A stretch of 64,000 nucleotides of DNA from Neolentinus lepideus HHB14362 ss-1 (lineage: Eukaryota > Basidiomycota > Agaricomycetes > Gloeophyllales > Gloeophyllaceae): contig KV425555.1 of NCBI GenBank assembly GCA_001632425.1, forward strand, positions 392,795 through 456,794. The letters are read 5' to 3'. Position numbers and translations under genes: made by a program. Below the pieces are notes generated by a model. The model had not been told where the DNA came from and did no database searches. It worked only from the letters and a program-made list of their open reading frames with translations. This document shows, in pieces, positions 24,830 to 36,863 of the stretch (positions are counted from its first letter, which is position 1; the number at the start of each line of letters is the position of its first letter).

Positions 24830-26267
24830 GTCGACGCCGATAGTGTAATTGAGAGAGGAGTGAAGATCGAGTGGACATTTTTTGAAGTCTGCTCTATAAG
24901 TATGAAGTCATTGGTCGTCGATAACAAATCGGAACTCCGCGAACAGCCTAGGAATATCCGCCTAAAAGGTTGGTTCAGCGTGTTGTCCAGCAACGTACGG
25001 AAAGCTTCGAGAATCGCAGACAGCTTGAGTTCAGATGACAAGTACAATTATGTCGCAGCAAAGAGCCATGACAAGAATAACATATGCAAGTCGCAGATCG
25101 TCATCTCTGAGTGCGAGGTCTAGAGGTGACCGAAATACTACCGACACCGCCCACTCAGAGCCACAATTAACAGATACAAACAATCTAGCACTTTGCATCA
25201 CTTTCCTGCAGTAGCACATTTATTTAAAAGACAAGGTAATCCTGACAAGTATGTTTGTTTTGTGATGTGCCTCAGAAACAAGCAGCCCCAAGGGGAAGCG
25301 GCCAATTGAGGCATGGTGCCCGGCAAACCCCGGACAATGCTCCGAATTACCTTATCCAGCGACTCTATAACCATTCGCCCAGTTATTCGCCCCTTGTCTC
25401 CTGCCTGCCACGACTGCCTCTGTTCGTCTTGCTGTGCTATTCGGTGTACGATGCAAGCCCTGCTCTTCCTGTGGTCTTCAATGTTTTTGAGGCGGCTCGC
25501 TGGAGGATAAGGGTCGTTGCGATGTGTTGTGGCTGCTGGTACTTCGATAATCTGGGCCAATATCCAGGGATCGACTCTGTGTCGACGCTACTCATTCCGA
25601 CTGTTATACATCCTAGTGGGCTTCCTTATTATTTTGTTACCGGCATTTATCTGGCATCTGCACGACGCTCAACCTCTGTCTCCGTCCGGTGACGTCTGTG
25701 TGCATTACCTGTAAGTTCTCCGATTCTGGAGAACGCTGTCTGACTATTTCAGCATCTGTCGGCTTCCCTTGGTTGTACGTGGCTCTTGCGCCACCTACTG
25801 GACTCTACACGATGGGCGTTGTGCCCGTTGGAAGTTGCGATACTGGCATTGCAGTCGCTCAGTAAGATCTGTTTCGACCCGAAAGACGACTCCTCCATTC
25901 CGACGATCTTCTGTATAACCTGTCCTCAGCTATGTCATTGCTCTGCTCTGGGTCGGATCTATGGTTTCTGTGATGAACTGTGACCTTTTCTGGTCTCGGA
26001 GCACTGGAGCGTTCTTCACTGCTCTGTACTTTGATTGTTCCTGCTACCATCTCGTTCGACTCTCAGGCTTTTCTTGGATGCTAGCATGTGATTGCCACGC
26101 ATCTCCCGTGCATGCGACTGTCAGACTGCTTCGTGGAATTGTGGCACCAACAGTCACGATCGAGATGCTGTGCAGTCGTGCGGAGTTCCAATTTGGCGCA
26201 ATCTCCGCTTCAAAAGACGCGTCTGTTGACTCGCTCACGTGTCGGTTTGCGCTTATCGTCTCTCGTC
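24830..26267. other. Intergenic region, nothing recognised
   Basis: Divergent spacer of 1.4 kb between glyoxalase I and the gene starting at 26268. The longest open frame (25255-25692, plus) has no recognisable motif and overlaps others in different frames. No RNA gene or repeat was seen. Confidence 0.4.
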
Positions 26268-28515
26268 ATGTCGACCGCCTCCGCTCCCTCTTACACTCAC
26301 GCCAAATACCGCACAAAAAGCATGGACGACTTTGATGACCTCCTATCGTCGTCCCCCTCCAAGTTCCCAAGCCAATACTGCTCCTCGCCATCCTCATCGT
26401 CGCCCATCTTCCCCCGTGTACCTGGTCTCGCGTCAGTAACTCCTTTATCGTCTTGCGCGGAATTGTCCTCTCCTCTCGCGCGGATCCAGACGAGTCCGGG
26501 GTTAGATTTTGAGATTGGATTGCATGATGTAGAGGATTATAATGGGGGTGTATCGCCCGTCTGGTCGCCCTTTAGGCACAATGGCACTTCCAAGAGTCAA
26601 GGGGTACAAAGGCAGCGGATTACGACAAATGTCGAGCTTCCGAGCTTCCGAGCAAGCTTCTCTCCCAGCGACGACTCTGAGCCACCACTCACGTCTGACT
26701 TTGACGTGTCAGAATATTCGGAGGATATGGACGTCGACTTGGTGGATACCTCTGACGATGAAGGCAGGGGCAAGCACAGCTCCTACGCCGTTGCTGATGG
26801 CGAGAGCACGGATGACGAAGAAATTGACGTCATTGACGACTATCACAAGCCCGGCGACGTGTTGTACTCTACCTCCGCTCAGCGCGGACTTGCGCCCAAA
26901 CTAATCAGACATGACTCTGCTGCCCTCAGGATTGCGGACATACTTTTGCAATTTCATGATCAACCGCGGCATGCGAAATCAGACGATCTCGAGCTGTCTC
27001 GCCGTGGCTCTTCTCCCCGCCCAGATTTGGCCATTGTGCCATCCGAGGAATGCCCCGCGGGCTTGTCACACAATGAGGGCTATAAGGGCCCGCTAAGTCC
27101 GCTCTCTCCCCTTCCCCCGTCGTCGCCTGCCATGTCTCCTATGTCAATTCAGCTTGATTTGCCAATGGAGGAGAGCGTGCTGGAAGCCTGTGATTTTGAA
27201 CCCGAGGGCTCTGTTGTGCCACTCGATCCCTTACCTTCACTACCTTCATCACTTTCGAAGCCATCTCAAGTCATGTCCGTTCAGATGCTACTACAACATG
27301 AAGATCCTGATCCTATGCCCTTGTTGAAAGTCGTCGAGGACGACCCCAAACCTGCACCAGCTGCGAAGCAGCCTTTAGCAAATAAACAGAATCAACCTCA
27401 CCCAGGATCCCAAGTTAACGCAATCAGCAGTCGCTCAGCTGCGATGGATCTTGACATTGGAACAAGTGACTTGTCGACCTTTGCCACGCGGGCTGCAGCG
27501 TCTACAGACGTTCCTCCGGATGTGGAAGCCATGAAGAAGGAAGCGAAGGCCAAAGCAGTGGGAACGTCGGTTAAAGTGACAAAAGTTGTTCGCGTGAAGA
27601 GGCGGGAGCCAGGTGAGAAGCCGAGAGCGAAGGAGGGCGAAAGAGGCTTGGCGAACAATAAGTCAGGAAATCTTAGGAAAAGCACGCACAAAGGCAGTTC
27701 AGTCGTGGCAAGTCAGGAGAAGAGGAAAGGCGTTGCGACCGCGGATGGTCTAAAAAAGAAAATTCGCGTGGAGTTGGAGCGGGAGGAGGACGAAGGCGAG
27801 GCGAGGAAGAAGAAGCGTGTCAAGAGAGAAGCCGATGCAATGAGGGAAGCGGAGATCCCACTGGCCTCGTCAGTCGAGCCTAGAAAGCGATCCGAAGCAA
27901 CCCCAGAGATGATCCTTAAAGAGTTTCCAAAGACGGAAGAGAAACCGGTCGGCGTGTCCAAATCGCCTGAACACCTCCACACTTCATCGTCTCCTCAGGC
28001 TTCCTCGTCCAAAACAACGCCAGAACCGCCAGAGGAAAGCAATGAGTTGTTCTCCAGCGAAATGGAAGGACTTTTGATTGAGACCTTCGCAATGTCGCGT
28101 GCATCCTCCATGCCCCCGTTTTCGCTGTACAAGGCAGCAATGCAGAGTCGTCCGGCGCTGAGGGTGCAGCTGAGCAAGGATGAGTGGATTGCCAAGATCG
28201 AGACGGTGCTAGCCAACGCAAGGGAGAGATGTGGCGTATTTGAGCGGGTGGAGTCGAGTGGCAAGGTGCGTGCCGGAGTGCTGCCGCGTGGGACGTGTGT
28301 CTGACTCGATTTTCTGCGCGCAGGATAATTCGGATCGGCCGCTGGAGGCGCAGTGGTTCTACGTCCCCGAGCGCGACGAGGACCAGGAAAGGGCGGAGCT
28401 TATTCGCAGCATGATGCCCCGTCTGGAGAAGAGGAAAGAGACGAGGAAGTATAAGCAGTACTATTGGCAGCCGTTGGACAAGATGTCGAAGTGGGACCCT
28501 GAAGACGAGATGTGA
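26268..28515 (+). CDS. Disordered, probably nuclear protein of unknown function
   Basis: Two exons (26268-28265 and 28324-28515) give a protein of 729 residues. The start MSTASAPSYTHAKYRTKSMD was chosen over an in-frame ATG 60 codons upstream because the earlier part is Cys-rich and looks non-coding. Most of the protein is low-complexity: a Ser/Pro-rich N-terminus, a strongly acidic stretch (VSEYSEDMDVDLVDTSDDEG), Pro/Ser blocks, and a Lys/Arg/Glu-rich region near residues 480-600 with several likely nuclear localisation signals (RKKKRVKREAD). The last ~110 residues are ordered. They include ETFAMSRASSMPPFSLYKAA, DRPLEAQWFYVPERDED and YKQYYWQPLDKMSKWDPEDE, and read like a conserved fungal domain that I cannot name. 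Confidence 0.8.
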
Positions 28516-28871
28516 GTAAAAGTGACTGTTGAAGGCTGTTATCCCACTTCATGGCATGCTATTTATGTTGTTCGAACATTCAATTTTGTTATTTGATCCA
28601 CGACATGACATTTATGAGCTACTGCCTGTTGTATACGATACATGATAGTAGTTAGCTAGTGCCCTCGTAATGCCAGAAGATTTGTACAATTTCTACGAAC
28701 TGCTCTTCGGGTATACATGAAAGTGTGAAGCGTTGTGGGAATTGCCCAGAGTTGTCAGCTGTAACCCCCGCAACGACAATATAATATGTGGCGCTCTCAA
28801 CGCTCGAGCTTTCTCACCCACCGGCTGGGACTCACTCATCTTGAGTTTCAACAAGCTGCATATCGTCAACC
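28516..28871. other. Intergenic region, nothing recognised
   Basis: 3' region of the unknown nuclear-type gene and promoter of the methyltransferase gene. No further feature could be supported. Confidence 0.4.
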
Positions 28872-30237
28872 ATGTCGTTCTTCAACCGTCATCCGCGTTA
28901 CACCATTGCGCTCATCGTTGCGCTCTTCGTGCTCGTGTTAATTCTGTTTAATTCCGACTCCGATGCGCCGGGAGGGCCCAGTGCGTACCGCTTCAGGGGG
29001 CACAGGCGACCGCCTCCACCTCCGAGTTTGTACGCAGAGGACGCAATCGCCATTAATGAGGCAGCGTACCAGGATTCGCTCAAGGAGAGGCAGAAGTTGA
29101 TTGAGAAATACGGCCCGACTGCGAGCAAGGTGGATGCGTTCCCCAGCCATGGCGAGTTCTACACGATGTGTAAGCCCGTCTTTCTCTCTCAGAGTGGGTT
29201 CAATACTGAAAGTGTGTGTGCGCAGGGGATTTCTTCATTCCTGCCTTTCAATGCCCTCACAAGACTGAGCGCATTGGCACACTCGGTGACGGTGGTAAAT
29301 GGGTATGCGGCTTGGAGCGTGTCGCGAAGAAACCCAAATGTGTTATCTATTCATTCGGTAAGTAGCTGATCGTCTTCATCCTTTTCCGCTATGAGCTCTT
29401 TGCTCCTCAATGCCCCACTGCGTTGCGACTCGGCTTCCTGGCGTATCGGGAAGGAACGGCCTTGACGGGGTCGTTCATGATCTGGGAGCTGTGTCCATTT
29501 GCAATTGTGTGCCCTTTGCGTGAGATGTGGGACTGTATACTGACGCGAAGGTTGCGGTTTCAGGTGTTAATGGCGAGTCGAGCTTTGAAGCGACGCTTCT
29601 TCAGCGGGCTCCTGGATGTGAGGTCTGGGGTTACGACTTCAGCGTGAACTCCGTATGTATCCCCCTTCTCAGTTCTACAATATGATTAAGAGGAAATTTC
29701 AACGCAGTTTGGCCCCGAAATCTCAGAGATTCCCTCTCTGAAAGCCCGCTCCCACTTCTACCCTTACGCCCTCGGCTCCTATGATGCCCCCACCTCCGAC
29801 CCGCCTTACTATACCCTGCCAACCCTCATGCGCAACAACCATCACGACTTCATCGACATCCTCAAAGTCGACATCGAGGGCGCGGAATTCGAGTCCCTCA
29901 ACTCCTTCCTGGATGCGCACAACCTGGCCGAGGGCCTGCCCATCGGCCAGCTGCAATTGGAAATTCACGCGAGAGATGGAAAATATGGCGAGTTTGCAAC
30001 GTTTTTGAAGTGGTGGGAGGCACTAGAGAGGTTTGGCCTCCGTCCGTTCTGGACGGAGCCGAATTTGGTATATGTGAATTTGGTGAGAGGCGTAAAACCT
30101 GACCTGGTCGAAGTAAGTCTTGTTCATGTAGTGGTCATGTACCGTCTGTGACTAACTGCGTGGGAATTATCTTTAGTACTCCTTCATCAACATCCGCGGT
30201 CAACACGAACTCGTCTCGGACGAGCCCCGTAACTAAT
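28872..30237 (+). CDS. Type II membrane protein with FkbM-like methyltransferase domain
   Basis: The start MSFFNRHPRYTIALIVALFV opens with a short basic segment and one hydrophobic anchor, then a proline-rich stalk (RRPPPPPSLYAEDAI). This layout is that of Golgi type II membrane proteins. The luminal part has CPHKTERIGTLGDGGKWVCG, a nucleotide-binding-like stretch CVIYSFGVNGESSFEATLLQ, YDFSV, and the FkbM-type motif DILKVDIEGAEFESL. QLQLEIHARDGKYGEF and FWTEPNLVYVNLV follow, and the protein ends SFINIRGQHEL with a short acidic tail. It belongs with the METTL24-like group of S-adenosylmethionine-dependent proteins. Four short introns split the gene. The acceptor substrate is unknown. Confidence 0.83.
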
Positions 30238-33200
30238 TTGAGGCGACTGCCTCCACTCAAGTATACTAATTCATGGGGACATAATGGACGGCTAGCCGTT
30301 GCACCTAAGAACTTTCAAGACAACAAACACTTCTAAATTGAACCCTTACTTGCTGATCAACAGAGACAATTCATCACTCTTGACTTCCCACTTCGCCATC
30401 GTTACCGCGTAGTGAGCTTTAGGATATGGTACTGTATTTATACGCATCCGGATGCTGGGGATTATAACCGAGATTCTGATTATACTCGACTCCTCTAGGC
30501 CATTAGTAACGCGCAGTTCTTGCTGAATTCTTCGACAGAGAACTATGCTAGCTTACGTCACCAAGTCGTATAAATCTGGACCTGAATAGAGCGGCGAGAC
30601 CAATGTGGCTCATGTCCGATACATTGCAGCAGCCAAGCGCGCTCGCATTCGAATCAGATAATACAAGGTGGCGTCTGGCCGGCGGCGGAAGATGGCCATG
30701 CAAGGGAAAGTCAGAGGCCTACTTGCAGGAAGAAAGGGTCTCATATCCCAGAGACCGCATTCTTGTTCTGCAATATTCTGTTACTGTGCTTGGATCGACA
30801 GAATATAGCCGCGTGTTCCCCTCGGTGGCAGCAGGCTAAAGATTGGTGCTTGGGATACAAGGTCGAGGTTGCCTCAGATCACGCATATTTCACTGCTTGA
30901 GCGTGCTAGTCTCCTAGGGCGTGCACCCACGGCGGAGAATTGTCGTACTGGCCGAAGGAAAGCCCACCTCCTGGAACAGCGGTCTGGCCTACTTGCTGGG
31001 AATGGACCGACAGTCAGTCGGAGGTGTTCTGAATGTGGGAAGAGCGTTCAGATCTACGGGATGATATACCACTTGCAAAATAAGATTCGGGAGGCATGCT
31101 TCTCTCCCGTCCTCAGAGAAGTACTCTAAGGCCGCGACCTGGTCCGGCCTGTGGCCTCATACTTGGCATTGCGTCAGAGCACAGAATCCAGAGCAAGAAC
31201 GCGAAACCGACGAAACATGCTCGTGCATTACGTCCGGTAGCGAAAGATCGGGGCGCTACAGCGCCACGAGAAACCAGCTGGCTGGGAACGACCAGACTTA
31301 TTTGCTGGGATGCAAGACTGATGTTACGTCAGGCCGCAACGTTCAGTGGTGGGCCGGTGTACCTCGTGTGCAACCGCGGCGGAATGACCGGGTACTGCGG
31401 CCAGAGGAGAAGTTGTCAACTTTCCAACCCCGAAACACCATAACTTACTTGCTTGGATAAGACCCTGGCCGCGGAGCTATGTAGAGGCTAGAGATCTCGG
31501 TGCTTGAAGGTGACACTGGCAGACAGATATGCGAATGCCTTTGCCTGGCAGCGGAGGACCCTTGTTGCTTCGGACGGGGAAGCCAACTGCCCAGAGTCGT
31601 AGCCTGGCCGAGCTGAGACCCTGGCGATGTGTCGGAGTATGCGATTTTGGATGCGGACTTCTGCAAGACAGAAGATTAATGAGGGCTGGACGTCAAGAGC
31701 CTAGACCCACAATATGTATTCGCACTCTTCAACTGTTCAGTAAGGAGTCGGGACCGAACAGAGGGTCTACTGCAAATCAGGGTGCCACGCTAGCGTGAGA
31801 CTTACGAGATCGATCGTCAAACGGCCACGAATTCCAGATTTACATTGCAAGGCTGCGCATACGTGCCCTGGATACAGACAACCAGGACCAGAGAAATTAA
31901 TGATACTCAAGTTTCGAAGGGCATACCGGGGGACCTGTTTTCCCCGTGGGTTCGACTGCAACCAAACGTCGAGAAAATGAGACAATAGATAATGCTTGGG
32001 ATTCCGCCGTTACCGTGAAGACACCGCGTTATGAGGAGAGGAGCGAGACGTACGTGTATATGCACCTGCTGCCAGAGGGACACGAATCGGAATTGTCTGG
32101 AGCCAAACGTGGAAGTGGAAGACACGAGATACTTGATGTCGGGCGGGGATGTCGTAAGGTCCATCCCGGCCGATGTCTCTGCGTTAGCGAAGTGCGCCCA
32201 CACGCTCACTGTCGCGGGAGCGACATAAGTGGCTCATGCAATCCAGTCCGTGGTGGCTGAGTTGAGATGGTGTGCACATCACCAACGTTATATTTTTGCT
32301 TCCTTTCAGCAAGTTCGCGACAGGTTCGCAGCCACGAGCCACGGCAGTTGCTGGATTGCGCAATCGAGTCTGGTTCGGATCCTCCCACTCCAATAAGTCG
32401 TGTCTTCTCGTCTCAGCTCGGGAAGAGAGCTACCAGGCGACCGTATAGCGAGAACTTGGGCTATACAGGTGCAATTGTGGTTTAGCAGAATGTGGGTAGC
32501 CGAGGTATCCTTAAACCGCCGTACCGGAAGACTCGGACTTCTTCATCGTCATCACAAATTAGCAAAGCGAAATTGAACCGCGGTTCCTAATGGAACAGGG
32601 CATGTCTACCAAGATGACTACAGAGTGCTTTGCGCTCTGCCCACAGGAGAAAAGGATGACGGGTAGGGCAATAAACTCACAGACCTACGGGCAAACCGAA
32701 GATGAATTAATTAGTTTCTGCATGGTCGTCGGTAACATTCAGCCGTGTAAGCTAAACGTTTGAGGCGACCTGAACCTTCATGGCATCCCGTAGAGACGCT
32801 ACTGGAAGTGTATATCCAATCCCCGGAACCTTTAGTCTGTATGTCATCCCGAGTGCATGGTCATCAGGTGGTGGGAGCTCACCGCAATTTTCCCCATCAA
32901 CCAATGAGGCCTGCAAGATTGCTTTTCAATGGCGGGTAGTTAGGGGCTTATGTCCACCGGTAGTGCAAAAGTACGTGTGGTACGGCGTGCGACCGAGCCA
33001 GAAGCTTGCGGGTGCCGTCAAAATACCTCTTCATGTCGTGAGGCTCGTGCTGTTGCCTCCGTATTATCCAAGTGCGCATGACCTAAAAGGGAGAACGGCT
33101 GTCTGGACGACCACGGTGGTCCAGTAGTCCATTGGCTTTTCAGGCAGACTACCGACCTCACGCAGTGTAATTTCCAACCCGAAGGCAAGGGATGTCCAAT

Positions 33201-34598
33201 GGCGTCAGATGTCTTGGATATAGAACAGATATTCTTGGTGGATGAGTAGATAGAGGTGCCATTAGAGAGACCCTGCTTCCCCGTATAAGGGCTTCATATA
33301 GCCGGAATACCGTACAAGTTCTGATGGTGCCCGGACGTTCACGGTCAACATCAGTGCTTTCCACCAAACATTGCGTTAGACACCGGGAATCTCCCGATGC
33401 GAAGCAGTCGCTAATCTTACTAGTCCCCCGATAACGCGCGTGGACGCAGTTACAGTAAGGGGGTTGAATCATCGTACGCATAATTAGCCTAACGTGCTGT
33501 ATTGGCCTGGGAGAGTTGGTGCATAAGCATGCTGCTATCCGCCGACATAAACACGCGTTGGACACTTCAGATGTTCGATTCGAGCACTTGACTGGTGCCA
33601 CCAAATGCAGAACTTGTCTTGCAAGAACCAAAACGGCCTCATTAAACTCTATCAGCTATGCCGATTCTATCACTCACCTGCTCGCTTTCGCCATCAGGGC
33701 AGAAGGCCAATGTATATACAAAGATGCGCTGTCGTAACGACTACCTTAGCAGAGTACCTTTGGTTTGGGCTAGGAGCCTATATCGGACGATATCATCGGC
33801 AACTCAGATGAAGGGATAACCCGGTTGGCCGAGGGACTAATGTGAGAGATGCCGGACGGTGATAGAAGCGACCCGGTCTACTAACTGTACGTTCCCAGCG
33901 GTCTTGAATTTGGACATGGTTATACCGAGCACGAGCAGAAGTGTAGATCTCTGAGCACATGAGGAAACAAAGGCTCTCCAGGCCTGCAATATCCTCGGAG
34001 TCGGATGTATATGATGTAGGCACAGTTAATGAATGAAGCTCGTACAGCGCCGTTTCAAATTCCATGGACATGATGTGAGGATGAACCGATTACATACCAA
34101 GTAGCCCTGTTTCCCTTCGCAGCGCCCGCAAGTTGGTCGCAGATTTTTAGTTATGCACCAAACCTCTAAGGTTGGGTCCGGCACGAGGAATAATTGCATA
34201 GAAAGTGCGCCCAGCGTTTGGCTAGCTTAGCATGCCACATTAATGTCCCGTTTCATGACCAGAGGGACTATACTAGTAGCATCAGTGTGTTGAAGGGGGG
34301 TGTTTGATAGCTCCTTGACATGATTAGATGTAATCAAACTGTAAGAGACTGTCCATGTGCTTGACTGCGAGCAGATAGCAAGAATGTCGGCGAACCTAGT
34401 CCAGAGTCTTGAGAAGCGCCCACAGAGCCCGAAATGGAAACCGCCAGTGAGCGCGCCACCACGCTGTGTTCCTCCTGCGATCAATACGTGTGTCCTGCAC
34501 GAACACTCTCTGCTACCGCCTCCACTATTGCCTTCGCCCCTTCCGGAAGCTTGAGGCGACACTGATATACTCTTTTTCGCTTCATCGTCCCCGCCATC
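30238..34598. other. 4.4-kb gene-poor region
   Basis: By far the longest stretch without a supported gene. Open frames up to about 157 codons (33158-33631, minus) occur, but none shows splice-linked continuity or a family motif. A motif close to TACTTGCTGGG recurs near 30720, 30991, 31301 and 31446, often with a TGGCC/GGCC stretch nearby. This may be the trace of an old, much-mutated repeat. I see no terminal repeats, transposase or reverse transcriptase motif, and no tRNA. Confidence 0.45.
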
Positions 34599-35668
34599 AT
34601 GCATAGCATCTATGCACGTTTCAACAACTTTTCCGCATTCCTCTCATCCTGTTTGATGGCTATGCTGGCCGCGATCGCGCTGTCCTCGTTTGTTCTTATT
34701 GCAACCCCTAAAGGAGAGCTGTCTCTGGCATCCATTAAAGTGTATGTTCCCGCCTAACTCCTCTCTGACTCGTTACTTGCGTGAATGAGTCGAGCTACGC
34801 ATGCACCCTCTCTTGAGGATATGGACTCGTGTTCTCGTGCCTGCTGTTCTCATTGGCATCCATGAGGTTAACGCTGTGTATTCTCTACTGTTCCTAGATT
34901 TCCGGGCAGCTCCAGGCGCCTGCCAAACGTGAAACAAGACTTCGCCTTCGTAAACTTTAATCTCAGTGCAGGTGCATTTCTCTGAGCCAAGCCCCTATGT
35001 CGCAATCTTGGCAATTGACTTCTTATACCTTCCTTTCTAGACTTGACGCCTTTGTTCCACTGGAACACGAAACAGCTGTTCCTATACCTCCAGGCTGAAT
35101 ACGTGGACTCCAAAGGCGTATGTTCTCGCTCTGTTTCTGCCCCCTTTCCCTCATGAAGTACCATGATTTCGTACCCTGCCCTGGATTGAGCTCCCGTTTC
35201 ATCCACCGGCATCCCCGACTACGTGTTACAATCTTCTTCTTGGCCCATACTGACGTCCCGTGACTTCATTTATGGTAGGTTCCAAACGATGTTGTGATTT
35301 GGGATAGCATCGTCCGGCGGAAAGAAGATGCCGTCATCAATGTTATGGGAAGGAACAAATACGTCTTTCGAGACTTGTCTCGCTCCTTCAGGTACGTTGG
35401 TTCCAGCCGTTCCGGCTGGTACATCTGTTCATAAAGAAACGGGTATATAATAATTTGGTGGCGTTAATTCGCGGCCCTCCTTTTCCTTTCGTGCTTGGCT
35501 CTAGTCAATGAATTCTCCGCTGACTCCCTATTATATAACAGAAAAGCGCAGCCCGCAAATTATTCCCTTCGCTATAATCTGATGCCCTACGTAGGCGTGC
35601 TGACGTACGGCGAGGCTGGAAGGAGCTCAGAACCTGTATCATTCCCTGACCCGGAAACTGTATCATAG
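34599..35668 (+). CDS. SPC3: Signal peptidase complex subunit SPC3 (SPC22/23 family)
   Basis: Essential subunit of the ER signal peptidase complex, which stabilises the catalytic subunit while signal peptides are removed. Exon 1 encodes MHSIYARFNNFSAFLSSCLM and the hydrophobic anchor AMLAAIALSSFVLIA. Later exons give SSRRLPNVKQDFAFVNFNLS, DLTPLFHWNTKQLFLYLQAE, VPNDVVIWDSIVRRKEDAVI and NYSLRYNLMPYVGVLTYGEA, all in family order. Four introns are present. About 190 residues are encoded, a normal length. The end reads SFPDPETVS then TAG. Confidence 0.92.
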
Positions 35669-36863
35669 ATTGCAATGAATGATGCCAAAGAGTCTGATAT
35701 GGCGTCGTCCTTCCAACAATAAAGGTTCAGAGTGATGACACCTTAGGCGTGATCATCATCACAGGCACTGTATTATCGTATCGCCCATGATCAGTCAGTC
35801 ATCGATACACCGACATGCTTTTTCCACATGTAAGTTGTTTAACCATACTTTTGTGGGCCCCACCGACTAAAGATAGCGTCCTTTTCCATTTCAGCCGAAA
35901 TTGCTGGATTAGCGTCTGTTCATATGAAACGGCACGACGGACAGCAGGTGGTTAACACAAGGGGTTGATGTATTGAACATCGACGATACCTTCAGAAATT
36001 GCAGGAGACATGCACGCTGGAAGCGTCAGCGTTCGAGTCGAGTTTAAAAGCCCGATTCGACCCAGCGATGCCTTACCGAGTGCCTATCTTCCGCGGAAGT
36101 TCGAGTAGTGGTATTGGGTGGACCAAGTTCGTGCGAGAATCGTGGCAACCACGAGTTCTTCCGGGAAAAGAAGTGTCTGGCGATGTGCTGGGATACACGC
36201 GTCGTCAGGCTCTGATATGCTTGTTCTGGTATGGCTTCTCGTTGTACAGCCTTACCTGATTCCTGCTGAACAACAAAAACAGTCGCTCCCACCAGGCTCA
36301 TGGAATATTTCTATCCGGCTAGATGGGCGCCCATCGCGACAATTCTGATCGATATATCGCAGCTGGCTGTGCACTGGAAGCTATAGTGACCTCGGAGGCA
36401 ATATACACCCTGCAGCCCTAATTCCTCGGTGCTCGGCGCAGCAGGAGAACAGCGAGGATCCTAGCAAGAAGGATGGTCAGGGCCTGCACCGGCCCTGAAA
36501 GTGAATCGCTATTTGGGGAGATTTCGAAGAGGGTGTGTCAATCGAACATTATTATGCGCTATGGAGGGGCGCCAAATGTAAATTAGTACTAGCGCACTGC
36601 GAGAAACACCAGAAGGAGATTTTGTAGGTCCTTATTTATGGGCGTTATCACATGACCGGCGCACCCAAGCCGACCAGGGGGCGCGCTTCTCCTGCTAGCC
36701 CATACTAATCTCTCGGTTCGTATAAGAACCAGCACTCAATACGTTATCTTCTCTCTTTCTTCCTCGTACTATTTTTTGCGTCCTCGACGTCGTTGGCGGC
36801 AACGCCGACGCCCACCAGCCCGACGCCTGATCGAGGTGATCGCGCCGGAGATTTGCTTCCGCT
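35669..36863. other. Intergenic region, nothing recognised
   Basis: The spacer covers 1.2 kb between SPC3 and the Zn2Cys6 gene. Short open frames only. No RNA gene or repeat could be supported. Confidence 0.4.

Noticed and set aside
25255..25692. Plus-strand open frame of 145 codons between glyoxalase I and the unknown nuclear-type gene.
   Set aside because: No motif, several competing frames over the same bases, and no splice continuity.
33158..33631. Minus-strand open frame of 157 codons in the gene-poor region.
   Set aside because: Composition rich in Arg, Cys and Thr with no motif and no adjoining exon; expected by chance in a region of this size.
33810..33900. GGTTGGCCGAGGG resembles the D-arm of a leucine or serine tRNA.
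   Set aside because: No matching TPsiC-arm consensus or closing acceptor stem follows at the right distance.
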